64,000 nucleotides of DNA from Halomonas sp. (GTDB taxonomy: Bacteria; Pseudomonadota; Gammaproteobacteria; Pseudomonadales; Halomonadaceae): contig NZ_JAFIFK010000068.1 in NCBI RefSeq assembly GCF_020832045.1, positions 62,001-126,000 on the forward strand, read 5' to 3'. Each line of letters begins with the position of its first letter. The stretch's first letter is position 1. Both the position numbers and the translations under genes were made by a program. This document shows positions 24,821 through 33,562 of this stretch, piece by piece. The notes below the pieces were generated by a model. That model did no database searches. It saw nothing but the letters and a program-made list of their open reading frames with translations, and was not told the DNA's origin.

Positions 24821-25143
24821 GAGTGCCTCCTGTCCTGGCTTGATTAGAAATGATCGATCGTGATGTTCACTCCGCTACTTCGACGAAAACTGCTTTTACA
24901 GCATATCAAACTTGTACTCGGCTTACACGAACTGTGCCGTTTCGCTCCGCTAAGATCTTGCTTACTGACATCGTGAAACCACTGCGCACGACTCTACTAT
25001 CGGCACGGCGAGCAGAAACCTGAGCGAATCATGCTTATGACTGACGTCTGCCTGAGCGCAGGAAGGGGGGCGCCAGGCAGGCTGCGATGCAAGATTAACG
25101 GGCAACTTGAAAGCGAGGCTAGCTCGAATGGGAGGCCGATAAA
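24821..25143. other. Intergenic region without recognisable gene
   Basis: These 323 bases separate the CurA-type gene from paralogue A. I see no supported open frame. An imperfect inverted repeat near 25052-25082 (CTGCCTGAGCGC against GCGCCAGGCAG) has no T tract. The promoter of paralogue A must lie in the right-hand... that is, higher-coordinate, AT-richer part around 24880-24930, but no clear boxes were identified. Confidence 0.5.
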
Positions 25144-26142
25144 TTACAGTCGTACCAGCATCTTGCCTCTGTTGCCCCCTTCGAAGAGCTGAAGGAAGGC
25201 GTCGGGTGTGCTTTCCAGCCCCTCCACCACGGTCTCCTCGTAGTCGATCTCGCCCTTGGCTACCTGTGGCCCCACCTCCTCCAGAAAATGGGGGTATTCG
25301 GTCCAATGGTCGAAGATGATGAAACCCTGCATGCGCGCGCGCTTGATCAGCAGGTTTGCCAGGTTGCGCGGCCCCTGAGCCTGGGTTTCGTCGTTATAGC
25401 GTGAGATCAGCCCGCATATGGCGATACGGGCACCCACCTTGAGATTGTTCAGAGCCGCTTCGAGGCAGGTGCCGCCCACGTTTTCGTAGTAGACGTCGAA
25501 GCCCTCTGGACAGGCATGCTTGAGGTCGTCGCTGAGCTGCTGGGTATCCTTGCCCTTGTAGCTGACCGCACCAATATCGTGCTGCTCCAGCCAGGCAAGC
25601 TTGTCGGCGGCACCGGCGATGCCGACGACCTTACCGCCTTTCGCTTTGGCCAGCTGAACGGCAAGCGACCCCACGGCCCCACTGGCAGCGCTCACCAGCA
25701 CGTTATCGCCCTCGCGCAGATTGGCGATGCGATTGAGCCCCGCCCAGGCCGTCATGCCCGGCATGCCGAGCACCCCCAGGTAAGCCTGGTCGGGCACTTC
25801 GATGTCGGGCAACGGTTCCACCACGTCCCCCTTGAGCTGAGCCAGGTCTCGCCAGCCGGCCATGTGGCGCACTTTGTCGCCGACTTTGAAGCGGGTATGG
25901 CGTGACTCGATCACCTCACCAATGGCAGCGCCATCTAGCGGCTTGCCGAGTTCGAACGGGGCGATGTAGGTCTCCGCTCCGCTCATGCGGCCGCGCATGT
26001 AGGGGTCGACCGAGAGCCAGGTGTTGCGTATGCGAATTTCATCCACGGCGAGCTCGGGTAGCGCGTGGCTTTGCAGCTCGAACAGCGCCTTGTCCGGCAG
26101 GCCCTTAGGATAGGCGCTGATGGAAAAGTAGCGTGCCTGCAT
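25144..26142 (-). CDS. curA: CurA-type NADPH-dependent 2-alkenal/enone reductase (zinc-free MDR)
   Basis: The 332-residue protein belongs to the leukotriene B4 dehydrogenase/CurA branch of the medium-chain superfamily, which reduces alpha,beta-unsaturated carbonyls with NADPH and lacks zinc. Family marks are NTWLSVDPYMRGRM, GMPGMTAWAGL, SAASGAVGSLAVQLAK (nucleotide loop), YYENVGG and FIIFDHW. The start at MQARYFS follows GAGGAG; the earlier ATG lacks support. It lies 43 bases downstream of paralogue B on the same strand, so they may be co-transcribed. Confidence 0.92.
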   Translation of the reverse strand: MQARYFSISAYPKGLPDKALFELQSHALPELAVDEIRIRNTWLSVDPYMRGRMSGAETYIAPFELGKPLDGAAIGEVIESRHTRFKVGDKVRHMAGWRDLAQLKGDVVEPLPDIEVPDQAYLGVLGMPGMTAWAGLNRIANLREGDNVLVSAASGAVGSLAVQLAKAKGGKVVGIAGAADKLAWLEQHDIGAVSYKGKDTQQLSDDLKHACPEGFDVYYENVGGTCLEAALNNLKVGARIAICGLISRYNDETQAQGPRNLANLLIKRARMQGFIIFDHWTEYPHFLEEVGPQVAKGEIDYEETVVEGLESTPDAFLQLFEGGNRGKMLVRL

Positions 26143-26185
26143 GTCATCTCCTCGACGTGGCGTGCTGCCGGCTTTGAGGGCGCAT

Positions 26186-26497
26186 TCAGCCGGGCGGTCC
26201 CTGCTCGAAGAGTTCGGCCTTGGCATCTCGCATTACGTCCTCGCAGGCTGCCTGTTGGGCCAATTGGTTGAGCAGGGTGTGGGTGACCTCGAAGCCCTTC
26301 ACCAGGCAGGTATCGATCTCCTCGGCGGTCACTTCCGGCTCGATATGGCATTCGATGGTCACGGTGCGGCCTTTGCCATCGAACCTGTCGGCCCAGCGGC
26401 GCATGCGCCATGCGAACCGCTCACGCCAGCTTGCGGCTATGCCGGGGGCTTCGTTCACGGTGAAGTTGCATTGCCACTCCGGCCTGTAGATTTTCAT
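26186..26497 (-). CDS. 103-residue protein of unknown family (paralogue B)
   Basis: The start at MKIYRPEWQCNFTVNE has GGGAGG 6 bases upstream and aligns exactly with the start of paralogue A; the longer reading does not. Conserved features are the PEWQC start, WRER-AW, a GRT strand, the DTCL-KGF turn and the C-terminal AACE-VMR-AKAELFE helix. Length is identical (103 residues). Function unknown. Its placement directly upstream of the CurA-type reductase hints at a link with carbonyl stress or redox metabolism, which is inference. Confidence 0.78.
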   Translation of the reverse strand: MKIYRPEWQCNFTVNEAPGIAASWRERFAWRMRRWADRFDGKGRTVTIECHIEPEVTAEEIDTCLVKGFEVTHTLLNQLAQQAACEDVMRDAKAELFEQGPPG

Positions 26498-26709
26498 GAG
26501 AACCTCCCGTTCCGGCTGGGTCACTCCGTTGTTTCTTCCTTGTTCCGTCCGTGACGGTCGGAATGTTCATACTTCTAGCATAGAAGCTATATGCGCTTGG
26601 GACAGGTAAGCGAATGTGTAGCCGGTAAGGTCCTGCCACGCCCAGCAAGCGTTATTGGACCAATGGCGACTCTCTGTCCATGGTTAGGGTATCGGCCAAT
26701 TCACACTTC

Positions 26710-29700
26710 ATGGATGGAAACGTGAACAAGTTAGCTTGGCGAACCGGCATCGCGGTTGGGGTCGTGCTGTTGGCCTTGGCGGCGGCTGCCCTTTTTCTCG
26801 AATCCGCCTGGTTCCGTGGCTGGCTGGAAGACCAGGCCAGCGAACAGCTGGGGCGCGAAGTGACGATCGGCGACCACACCGTCGATTGGGGGCAGCCGCT
26901 GACGTTGCGGCTCAATGAGGTGCAGGTTGCCAACGCATCTTGGGCCGAGGATCCCATGGCCAGCCTCGATGAGCTCTCGGTCACCCTCGCGGTAGGCGCC
27001 TTGCTACGGGGACGGATCGAACTGGAAAGACTCGCCGTCGATAGGCCCGATATCCTGTTGCTGCGCCGTGAAGACGGCACCACCAATATCGACGATCTGT
27101 TGGCAAGGGAGCCAACCGAGGAGCAGGAGATTCCGCTCTGGCCTGAAGCCTTCAACATCGACCGGGGGCGTTTGATCTTTCGCGATGAGGGCGAGCAGAT
27201 CGAACTCGAGCTGGCCTTCGATACGCCGGGAGAGAGTTTCGATGAGCTGAGCGTGGATCTGCGGGGAGAGGGCAGCGTTCAGGGCGACCCTGTCGCTTTT
27301 CAGGGCCTGCTGCACCTGGAGATCGAAGAGCGGCGTGGCGCCCTGGAAACGTTTCAGGGTCGCATCGGTGAAAGTCGCCTGCGCGGCGCCGTGGCGCTCG
27401 ACCTGGGGCGCGACGTGCCACGTCTGATGGCCGACCTACAAGCCGATACGCTCGATCTGGACCGCTGGAGCGGCATGTTCGGCGCTGACCCCCAGCCTCC
27501 GGAGCGCGAGTTGGCCGAGCAGCAGCGCACGCTGGCTCAGCGAATGGACGTGTTGCGCTCCTTCGAAGCGGAGGTCGACCTGGCCATCGGGCAGCTGCAG
27601 TTCGTCGAGCGCAGCCTGCACGATGTCGCGCTCAAGGCATCGCTCTGGGATGGCCAGCTCTCGATCGAGCACCTGCAGGCGAGAGAGCCTCTAGGCGATG
27701 GCAACGAGCGGCAATTGGCGCTGCAGGGCCGGGTGGATGCGGATGAAGAAGGCCAGGCGGCTGCCATTGAGCAGGGACACTTCCACTATCGGGACACTGC
27801 CCAGGGAATCGCCATCGAGGCCGTCTTCGAGAGACCCGATGATGGTGGTGAGGGTCAACGCCTGGCGGTACGGGGCGAAGGCCGCTTGCAGGAAGACCCC
27901 CTCGATTTTCAGGGCCTGCTGCAACTCGATGTGGAAGGGCTGCGCGGCGGTATCCATGACCTAGAGGCAAACATTGGCGACAGCCGCCTGGAGGGCCGGT
28001 TGGGGGTCGATCTGGGACGCGAGGTGCCATGGCTGGCGGCCGAGCTGAAAGCCGACGCTCTCGATCTGGACCGCTGGGGGCTGTTCGAGCAGCAGCCGGA
28101 GGAAACGGCCCCGCAGGAGGAGCAAACGGGGGATGCTGGGGAGTGGGATCAGGGTTTGGCCCAGTTCCTTGCGGGGCTCGCGGATTTCGAAGCGGAGCTC
28201 GACCTGGCCCTCGGGCAGCTTCATTACGCCGGCCAGACTCTCCACGACCTGGTCGCCGAGGCCAGCTTGCAAGACGGCCGGCTCACCATCGATCAGGTCC
28301 GGGCGCACCAGCAGATCGATCAGGAGCAACCTCGCTCCCTCTATGTTCAGGGTTGGCTGGAGGTTGATGAGCAGCGCGTGGCAGGTCATCTGAGTGCACA
28401 GGCGGACCGTATCGACCTGACGGCAGCCTTGGCTCCGTTCTGGGTCGGCGAGGTGGGGACGCTCGATGGAACGCTCAACACCCGGATCGTCGACGGTGGC
28501 TTGCTACTCGAAGATACCGCCCTCGACTATCAGGCCCCGCAGTGGGGGCTGTCGCTCGCCTTGACGGCCGATACGCGCACGGAAGGCGTCGAGGGGCACC
28601 GGGTGCACCTCCTCGGCGAGGGGCGATACGAGGAAGAACCCTTTGCCTTCGACCTATTGATCGGGCCGTTGCTCGACCTCACCGATCCGGATATTGCCTA
28701 TCCGGTCTCCGGTGAGGTGGCCAGCGGCGACACTCGGCTGCGGATCGACGGCAGCGCGGTGCAGCCTTTCGCCCTTGAATCGCTGGAGGGCAGCGCTCAG
28801 CTGGAAGGGCCCAGTCCCTCGGAGCTGACCGATCTGACAGGTATCAACCTGCCGGAGCTGCCGCCTTACCGGGTTTCAGGCTACGTGCGTTATCAGAACG
28901 ACCTGCTCAACATCGATGGCCTGGAAGGCGGCTTCGGCGACAGCGATGTGGCCGGCGACGTGCGCCTGCGCTTCGGCGAACAGCCCCAACTGTGGGCCAC
29001 GCTGGTTTCCCAGCGGCTGGAGGCGGACGACCTGCTGCCGATGCTGGGTATCTCGCCGGAAACGGGGCCGGGTGAAACGGCATCTGTCGAGCAGGAGCAG
29101 TGGGCGGCCGAGGAGGAGCGCGCCGAAATGCTCTTCCCCGATCGCGAATGGGATCTCGAGGCGCTGCGCAATACGGATATCGTGCTCGACTACGAGGCGG
29201 TCGACGTTCAGGCGGAGCACGTGCCGTTCGAGAACCTGTCGTTGGCCCTGGAGCTGGAACAGGGCGTGATGACGGTCGAACCGCTGCGGCTGGGACTAGG
29301 CGGCGGGCAGGTCCGTGCCTCCTGGGTGCTGGATGCACGGCAGGCTGCCATCGAAGGTAGTCTGCAACTGGCGCTGAGTCAGGTGAACCTCAGTGCTCTG
29401 TTGGACGAGGCAGGCCTGCCCGAGGTGGCTCGCGACACCTTGGGCGTGATCGGTGGCCACGGCGATTTCCACTACCGCGGCCGCTCGATGCATGAGGCCA
29501 TGGCTGGGCTCGATGGCGAGCTGAAATTGGCCATGTCACAAGGTTGGCTCGATATCATCGCCGCTGAGCTGCTGCCGCTCAATGTGGCCAACGCACTGGT
29601 GGCAGCCCTCGGTGGGGAGGATCAGGTCCAACTGGAGTGTATCTACGTGCGTCTCGTCGCCGAAAACGGCCTGGTCGATCTGAATGAGTTCTTCATGGCC

Positions 29701-30006
29701 ACCGAAATTGCCCACTTCGAGGGCGCTGGCGCCATCAATCTCGCAACGGAGCAGATGGATATGGCCTTCCAGGGGCACAATATCGATCCCACGCTGTTCA
29801 CCGGAAATTCTCCTGTGGAGCTAAAGGGGTCACTGCGCGATCCGGAGGTGAACGTCATCACACAGGAGCTGCTTGCCCGCGGCGCGCTCTCGCTGCTGGG
29901 AGCCATCGTGGCACCGCCGCTGGCAATCCTGCCATGGATAGACCCAGGCGGTGGCGAACGAGTCGGGATAGGCTGCGAACAGGCGCTTGCCGAATTCCAG
30001 GAATAA
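26710..30006 (+). CDS. AsmA-family protein with internal duplication
   Basis: The 1098-residue protein has one N-terminal membrane helix (TGIAVGVVLLALAAAALFL) and a very long beta-rich periplasmic region ending in the AsmA C-terminal domain (LDGELKLAMSQGWLDIIAAELL, FFMATEIAHFEGAGAINL, DMAFQGHNIDPTLFTG, PVELKGSLRDPEVNV). AsmA-like proteins are thought to form hydrophobic grooves moving phospholipids between membranes. Two stretches of about 140 residues repeat each other (see the repeat entry). The start is uncertain: ATG 26680, ATG 26710 and GTG 26722 are possible and none has a good ribosome site. It is monocistronic. Confidence 0.9.
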   Translation: MDGNVNKLAWRTGIAVGVVLLALAAAALFLESAWFRGWLEDQASEQLGREVTIGDHTVDWGQPLTLRLNEVQVANASWAEDPMASLDELSVTLAVGALLRGRIELERLAVDRPDILLLRREDGTTNIDDLLAREPTEEQEIPLWPEAFNIDRGRLIFRDEGEQIELELAFDTPGESFDELSVDLRGEGSVQGDPVAFQGLLHLEIEERRGALETFQGRIGESRLRGAVALDLGRDVPRLMADLQADTLDLDRWSGMFGADPQPPERELAEQQRTLAQRMDVLRSFEAEVDLAIGQLQFVERSLHDVALKASLWDGQLSIEHLQAREPLGDGNERQLALQGRVDADEEGQAAAIEQGHFHYRDTAQGIAIEAVFERPDDGGEGQRLAVRGEGRLQEDPLDFQGLLQLDVEGLRGGIHDLEANIGDSRLEGRLGVDLGREVPWLAAELKADALDLDRWGLFEQQPEETAPQEEQTGDAGEWDQGLAQFLAGLADFEAELDLALGQLHYAGQTLHDLVAEASLQDGRLTIDQVRAHQQIDQEQPRSLYVQGWLEVDEQRVAGHLSAQADRIDLTAALAPFWVGEVGTLDGTLNTRIVDGGLLLEDTALDYQAPQWGLSLALTADTRTEGVEGHRVHLLGEGRYEEEPFAFDLLIGPLLDLTDPDIAYPVSGEVASGDTRLRIDGSAVQPFALESLEGSAQLEGPSPSELTDLTGINLPELPPYRVSGYVRYQNDLLNIDGLEGGFGDSDVAGDVRLRFGEQPQLWATLVSQRLEADDLLPMLGISPETGPGETASVEQEQWAAEEERAEMLFPDREWDLEALRNTDIVLDYEAVDVQAEHVPFENLSLALELEQGVMTVEPLRLGLGGGQVRASWVLDARQAAIEGSLQLALSQVNLSALLDEAGLPEVARDTLGVIGGHGDFHYRGRSMHEAMAGLDGELKLAMSQGWLDIIAAELLPLNVANALVAALGGEDQVQLECIYVRLVAENGLVDLNEFFMATEIAHFEGAGAINLATEQMDMAFQGHNIDPTLFTGNSPVELKGSLRDPEVNVITQELLARGALSLLGAIVAPPLAILPWIDPGGGERVGIGCEQALAEFQE
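27265..28310 (+). repeat. Tandem intragenic duplication in the AsmA-family gene
   Basis: Unit 1 (about 27265-27690) and unit 2 (about 27875-28310) encode parallel series: FQGLLHLEIEERRG / FQGLLQLDVEGLRG, IGESRLRGAVALDLGRDVP / IGDSRLEGRLGVDLGREVP, ADTLDLDRW / ADALDLDRW, FEAEVDLAIGQLQF / FEAELDLALGQLHY. The order and spacing match, so this is a segmental duplication within the groove-forming region. Confidence 0.8.
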
Positions 30007-30041
30007 CCGCACTCCTCCCAGGCACACTTGCCCGTGGCACC

Positions 30042-30386
30042 TTAACGCGTTTCGTGCCAGGCCTCGTGGCCGCAGCTGCGGCAGTGGAAAAGGGCCTCGA
30101 AGCCGGAATCCGTCTCGTTCGACCGGCGCAGCGTACCTCTTCGATAGATAAAGGAGCGCAGCGAGCAAATCGGACAGCGAAGTTCTTCGTGACGAGGTGC
30201 ATGAGGCAGGTCGCTTAATGTGTGCTCCGAAGGCAAGGCGCTGGCCTCTCTCATGAGGTCATCCAGCTCCGCTTGCAAAGCGCTCACCATGCCATGCGCC
30301 TCTTCGGCCTCGGCGGGGGCGGCCAGCGCGGCCAAGCGTTCGATATCTCGTTTCACCGCATCCAGGCGCGAGGCAATATCGGTCAT
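30042..30386 (-). CDS. Small coiled-coil protein with C-terminal zinc ribbon
   Basis: The 114-residue product has a helical N-terminal part (SRLDAVKRDIERLAALAAP, EEAHGMVSALQAELDDLMREA) and a C-terminal zinc-ribbon-like end with CPIC and CRSC pairs 30 residues apart. The start at MTDIASRL has CAGGAG 5 bases upstream. It is convergent with the AsmA gene and divergent from a cyclase gene. Family unknown; a nucleic-acid or protein-binding role is only suggested by the zinc ribbon. Confidence 0.72.
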   Translation of the reverse strand: MTDIASRLDAVKRDIERLAALAAPAEAEEAHGMVSALQAELDDLMREASALPSEHTLSDLPHAPRHEELRCPICSLRSFIYRRGTLRRSNETDSGFEALFHCRSCGHEAWHETR

Positions 30387-30621
30387 GGAAACTCCTGCGT
30401 CACGATTGCGCGTTCCATCAGCATAACCCGGCGTTGTCAATATGACATGCTGTGGCGATGAGCAGGACGGAATTATGCCCTGCGTCATGACGTGACTGTG
30501 CCGAAGCAGTATTTCAGTGTCTTGTTAACGCTTCTTTACGATACGCTAGCACTGGCGCGACGCGGCGCGGTGGCTCCGCGGTGGCTCCTGTCGGATAGTC
30601 AACGCGGTGGACGAGGTGTGA

Positions 30622-31809
30622 ATGAACAGGCCAGAGAAGGTTCTGGTGGAGAAGCACGACATCACCACACGAGGCGATGCGCCACCGGGAATGGAGGGCG
30701 CCTTTCAACGTGGCTGGCGCAACCTGATGACGTCGGGCGGCCGTACCTCGGAGAGCAGTCCCGACTACCTGCGCATTACCCTGCTCAACCTGGTGCAGGG
30801 CACGGCCATTGTCGTCTGGTCGCTGTTTCTGGTGCTGATGCTTGCCGGCCTCGTGGAGTTTTCGTGGGGCCGCGTGCTCATCGATACAACAGGGCTGCTG
30901 ATCGCCTTCGGTGTCATCCTGGGTCTGCGCCGCGGCATTCCCGTCTCACTGGCGGTGCATATCACCCATGCCTTTCTCTTTTTATGCCTGTTGGGCCTCT
31001 CCTTTGTACGAGCCGACAACCCGTTGACCATGACGTTGCCGCTGATCTACCCCGCTCTGGCCTTCTTGCTGCTAGACGACATACGCCGCGGGCTGGCCGG
31101 CACCTTGATGATGACGGCAGGGCTCAATATTTTGCTTTCCTCGGGGCTCGGGCCGGAACTGCGCGACAGCGCCGTGCTGCTCGACGGGGCCGTGACCATC
31201 ACCGTGGTGATGGTGTTCCAGGCAGCGGTCATGGCGCTCTATGTGCATCATCGTAAACAGGCGATTTCCATGCTGCGGGCCGTCAGCGTGCAGCTCAATG
31301 AGTTGGCGAGTCACGATCCGCTGACGGGGCTCTACAACCGACGCACCTTCGTCGAGGTGATCGAGCGTGAGCTTGCGCGCCGGGACAACGACGTCCGCCA
31401 GTTGGCCTTTTTGCTGTTCGATATCGACCGCTTCAAGGCCTATAACGACCATTTCGGTCATCCCCAAGGCGATGAATTGCTGAAGCGGCTGGCGGTTACG
31501 GCCAAGCGAGTTTTTTCGCGGGGCGAGGATGTGGTATTTCGTCTTGGTGGCGAGGAGTTCGGCGTCGTCTTCCAGACCGAGTCGCCGGAGCAGGCCGCGG
31601 ATATGGCCGACCAACTCCTTGCAGCCGTCGAAGCCATGGGTGAGCCGGCGCCGGCCGGGCCAAACGCGACCCTGTCGGTTTCCGCCGGGCTTTACCTGGT
31701 GAAAAAGGGGCACGAGACCTCTGCCAACCGGATCTACAACCGGGCTGACCAGGCGCTGTATCGGGCCAAGGAGGCAGGGCGGGCGCGCTGGTTTCATGCC
31801 ACGCCGTGA
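30622..31809 (+). CDS. Membrane-bound diguanylate cyclase
   Basis: The 395-residue protein has a 50-residue soluble head, six predicted membrane helices (residues 55-205) of the kind seen in MASE-type sensors, and a GGDEF domain. The loop is GGEEF with the inhibitory site RGED five residues before it, and DIDRFKAYNDHFGHPQGD supplies the metal site, so an active, product-inhibited cyclase is expected. It is divergent from the zinc-ribbon gene and ends ten bases from the convergent lipoamide-dehydrogenase-like gene. The signal sensed by the membrane domain is unknown. Confidence 0.92.
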   Translation: MNRPEKVLVEKHDITTRGDAPPGMEGAFQRGWRNLMTSGGRTSESSPDYLRITLLNLVQGTAIVVWSLFLVLMLAGLVEFSWGRVLIDTTGLLIAFGVILGLRRGIPVSLAVHITHAFLFLCLLGLSFVRADNPLTMTLPLIYPALAFLLLDDIRRGLAGTLMMTAGLNILLSSGLGPELRDSAVLLDGAVTITVVMVFQAAVMALYVHHRKQAISMLRAVSVQLNELASHDPLTGLYNRRTFVEVIERELARRDNDVRQLAFLLFDIDRFKAYNDHFGHPQGDELLKRLAVTAKRVFSRGEDVVFRLGGEEFGVVFQTESPEQAADMADQLLAAVEAMGEPAPAGPNATLSVSAGLYLVKKGHETSANRIYNRADQALYRAKEAGRARWFHATP

Positions 31810-31818
31810 GCCGCAGCC

Positions 31819-33279
31819 CTAGCCACCGGGGCCGTACTCCAGGCATCTCTCACCTATCGGCGGCCCAAGCAGCAGCGCTCGATTGAGATCGCGCATTGCA
31901 CTGCGCAGCCCCTCCTCCAGCACCGGATGGTAGAAGGGCATCTCCAGCATGCGTTCGACCCCCATCTTTTGCTCCAGCGCCCAGGCCAGCAGGTGGGCGA
32001 GGTGCTCTACCCGTGGTCCAAACAGCTCGGCGCCGAGAAACTGACCAGAGCCGTGTTCGGCATAAAGTCTCATCAGTCCGCGATTCTGGCTCATCACCAC
32101 GGCGCGCCCCTGATCCTCGAAAGTTGCTTCGCCCTCGGCGACACCGTCGCACCCGAAGCGCTTGACTGCCTCTTCGAGACTCAGTCCGACCGTGGCCATC
32201 TGCGGGTCACTGAAAGCGATGGACAAGGGCGTGCTGCGACGCCCGGCGCGGCGCTCAGGGTAGCGTCCGGCGTTATTCCCGGCTATCCGACCCTGCTGAT
32301 TGGCTTCGTGCAGCAGGGGCAACTCCTGGCTGGCGTCACCGGCAATGTAGACATGGCTGGCCTCGCCATCTGCGCGGCGGCATTGCATAGTGAAGCGGTT
32401 ATAAAGGGGAACGCCATTGTCATCCAGCGCCAGTCCGGCGTTCTCCAGTTGGAGCCCTTCGAGAAAGGGGCGTCGCCCGGTAGCAGCAAGCAGATAATCG
32501 AAGCGCTCGATCAAGCGCTCCCCGCTCTCCCGTTCAAGGAAGGCAATTTCCACTTGATCCCCGGCGCGCCGAATGGTGTCGACTTCGGCAGATGGGTCGA
32601 GATAGAACTCCTCGTTGAAGGTACGCTCGGCATAGTCACGCAGCGCGGGGTCCTGAAAGGGGCCGAGTGAACCGCTCTTGCCGAACAGGCGTAAACGTAC
32701 CCCAAGTCGACTCAGCGCCTGGCCGAGTTCCAGGCCGATGATGCCGGCGCCGAACACGGCAAGCGAACTCGGCAACGTCTCCCACTCGAATACGGTGTCG
32801 CTATCGATCAGGCGATCGCCAGCCGGATGAAAAATGTCGGGGGCGTGAGGCTGCGAGCCGGTGGCGATGATGATGGTGCCAGCCCGCAGGTGTTGATTGC
32901 CGACGCAGAGGGTATGGGAGTCCACGAAGTGGGCCCAGCCAGATACCAGATTACCGGGTTCTATCTGCTGCATGGAGTCAATGACGCCCTCGACGAAGGC
33001 GTCGCGCTCACGCCTCACCCGAGCCATCACCGCTCGCCCATCGACCCTGACGTTGCCGACCTCAATGCCGAAGCGCTTCGATGTGTTTACCTGATGGGCT
33101 GCCTCTGCGGCCGCGATGAGCAGCTTGGAGGGCATGCATCCCACGCGAGCGCAGGTCGTTCCAGGCTCACCGCCTGCTATGAGCACTACCTCATCCGAGT
33201 ACTGCCTTGCGCTTTGCCAGGCGCTCAGACCAGCCGTACCGGCCCCGATAACGGCCACGTCGACATCGCGTACCTGCAT
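31819..33279 (-). CDS. Dihydrolipoamide dehydrogenase-like flavoprotein disulfide reductase
   Basis: The 486-residue protein has the class I disulfide reductase order: FAD motif VIGAGTAGL, redox-active pair CARVGC (CxxxxC), ATGSQP, NAD motif FGAGIIGLELGQAL, the second FAD motif YIAGDAS and a C-terminal dimer domain with FYHPVLEEG, where His and the +5 Glu of the usual HPxxxE dyad are kept. No genes for 2-oxoacid dehydrogenase subunits are nearby, so this is probably a stand-alone paralogue of LpdA acting on another disulfide. A GGGGGA ribosome site precedes the ATG, and a long hairpin lies just upstream. Confidence 0.9.
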   Translation of the reverse strand: MQVRDVDVAVIGAGTAGLSAWQSARQYSDEVVLIAGGEPGTTCARVGCMPSKLLIAAAEAAHQVNTSKRFGIEVGNVRVDGRAVMARVRRERDAFVEGVIDSMQQIEPGNLVSGWAHFVDSHTLCVGNQHLRAGTIIIATGSQPHAPDIFHPAGDRLIDSDTVFEWETLPSSLAVFGAGIIGLELGQALSRLGVRLRLFGKSGSLGPFQDPALRDYAERTFNEEFYLDPSAEVDTIRRAGDQVEIAFLERESGERLIERFDYLLAATGRRPFLEGLQLENAGLALDDNGVPLYNRFTMQCRRADGEASHVYIAGDASQELPLLHEANQQGRIAGNNAGRYPERRAGRRSTPLSIAFSDPQMATVGLSLEEAVKRFGCDGVAEGEATFEDQGRAVVMSQNRGLMRLYAEHGSGQFLGAELFGPRVEHLAHLLAWALEQKMGVERMLEMPFYHPVLEEGLRSAMRDLNRALLLGPPIGERCLEYGPGG

Positions 33280-33303
33280 GGCGTCCCCCTTGGCATCAAG
33301 AAT

Positions 33304-33344
33304 CGGCTAGCGTCTAGGCTTCACTGAAGCCTAGACGCTAGCCG
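33304..33344. repeat. Perfect 19-bp inverted repeat in the leader of the disulfide reductase gene
   Basis: Arms 33304-33322 and 33326-33344 are exactly complementary with a 3-base loop (key part GCTAGCGTCTAGGCTTC). It lies 24 bases before the reductase start codon and 29 bases after the stop of the DUF3008 gene on the same strand. There is no T tract, so it may be a processing or attenuation hairpin or a protein-binding site. Confidence 0.8.
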
Positions 33345-33373
33345 TCGGCCAAGGCCACCTGGAGGGAGAGTGC

Positions 33374-33562
33374 TCAAGACTTGCGATTATGGGCAGGTTT
33401 GTCCTTCTGGCTCGCCGAAGCCATTTTTTCCAGCTCTTTTTCGTCCATGGATTCATACATCTGCTTCGATGCGCCTTCGAGCTCGCTGACCTTCTTCTCG
33501 CCACGCTTGGCGGCTAATGCAGCTCCGGCTGCCATTTGCTGGGCTTGTGATTTTGCTGGCAT
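33374..33562 (-). CDS. DUF3008-family small basic protein
   Basis: The 62-residue protein begins MPAKSQAQQMAAGAALAAKR and contains GASKQMYESMDEKELEKMA, the full-length pattern of DUF3008 proteins. They are small, charged and probably helical; the function is unknown, though they are often near stress genes. A GGGAGG ribosome site precedes the ATG. Confidence 0.9.
   Translation of the reverse strand: MPAKSQAQQMAAGAALAAKRGEKKVSELEGASKQMYESMDEKELEKMASASQKDKPAHNRKS

Noticed and set aside
25052-25082. Imperfect inverted repeat CTGCCTGAGCGC / GCGCCAGGCAG
   Set aside because: One arm has a missing base and there is no T tract; chance in GC-rich DNA is likely.
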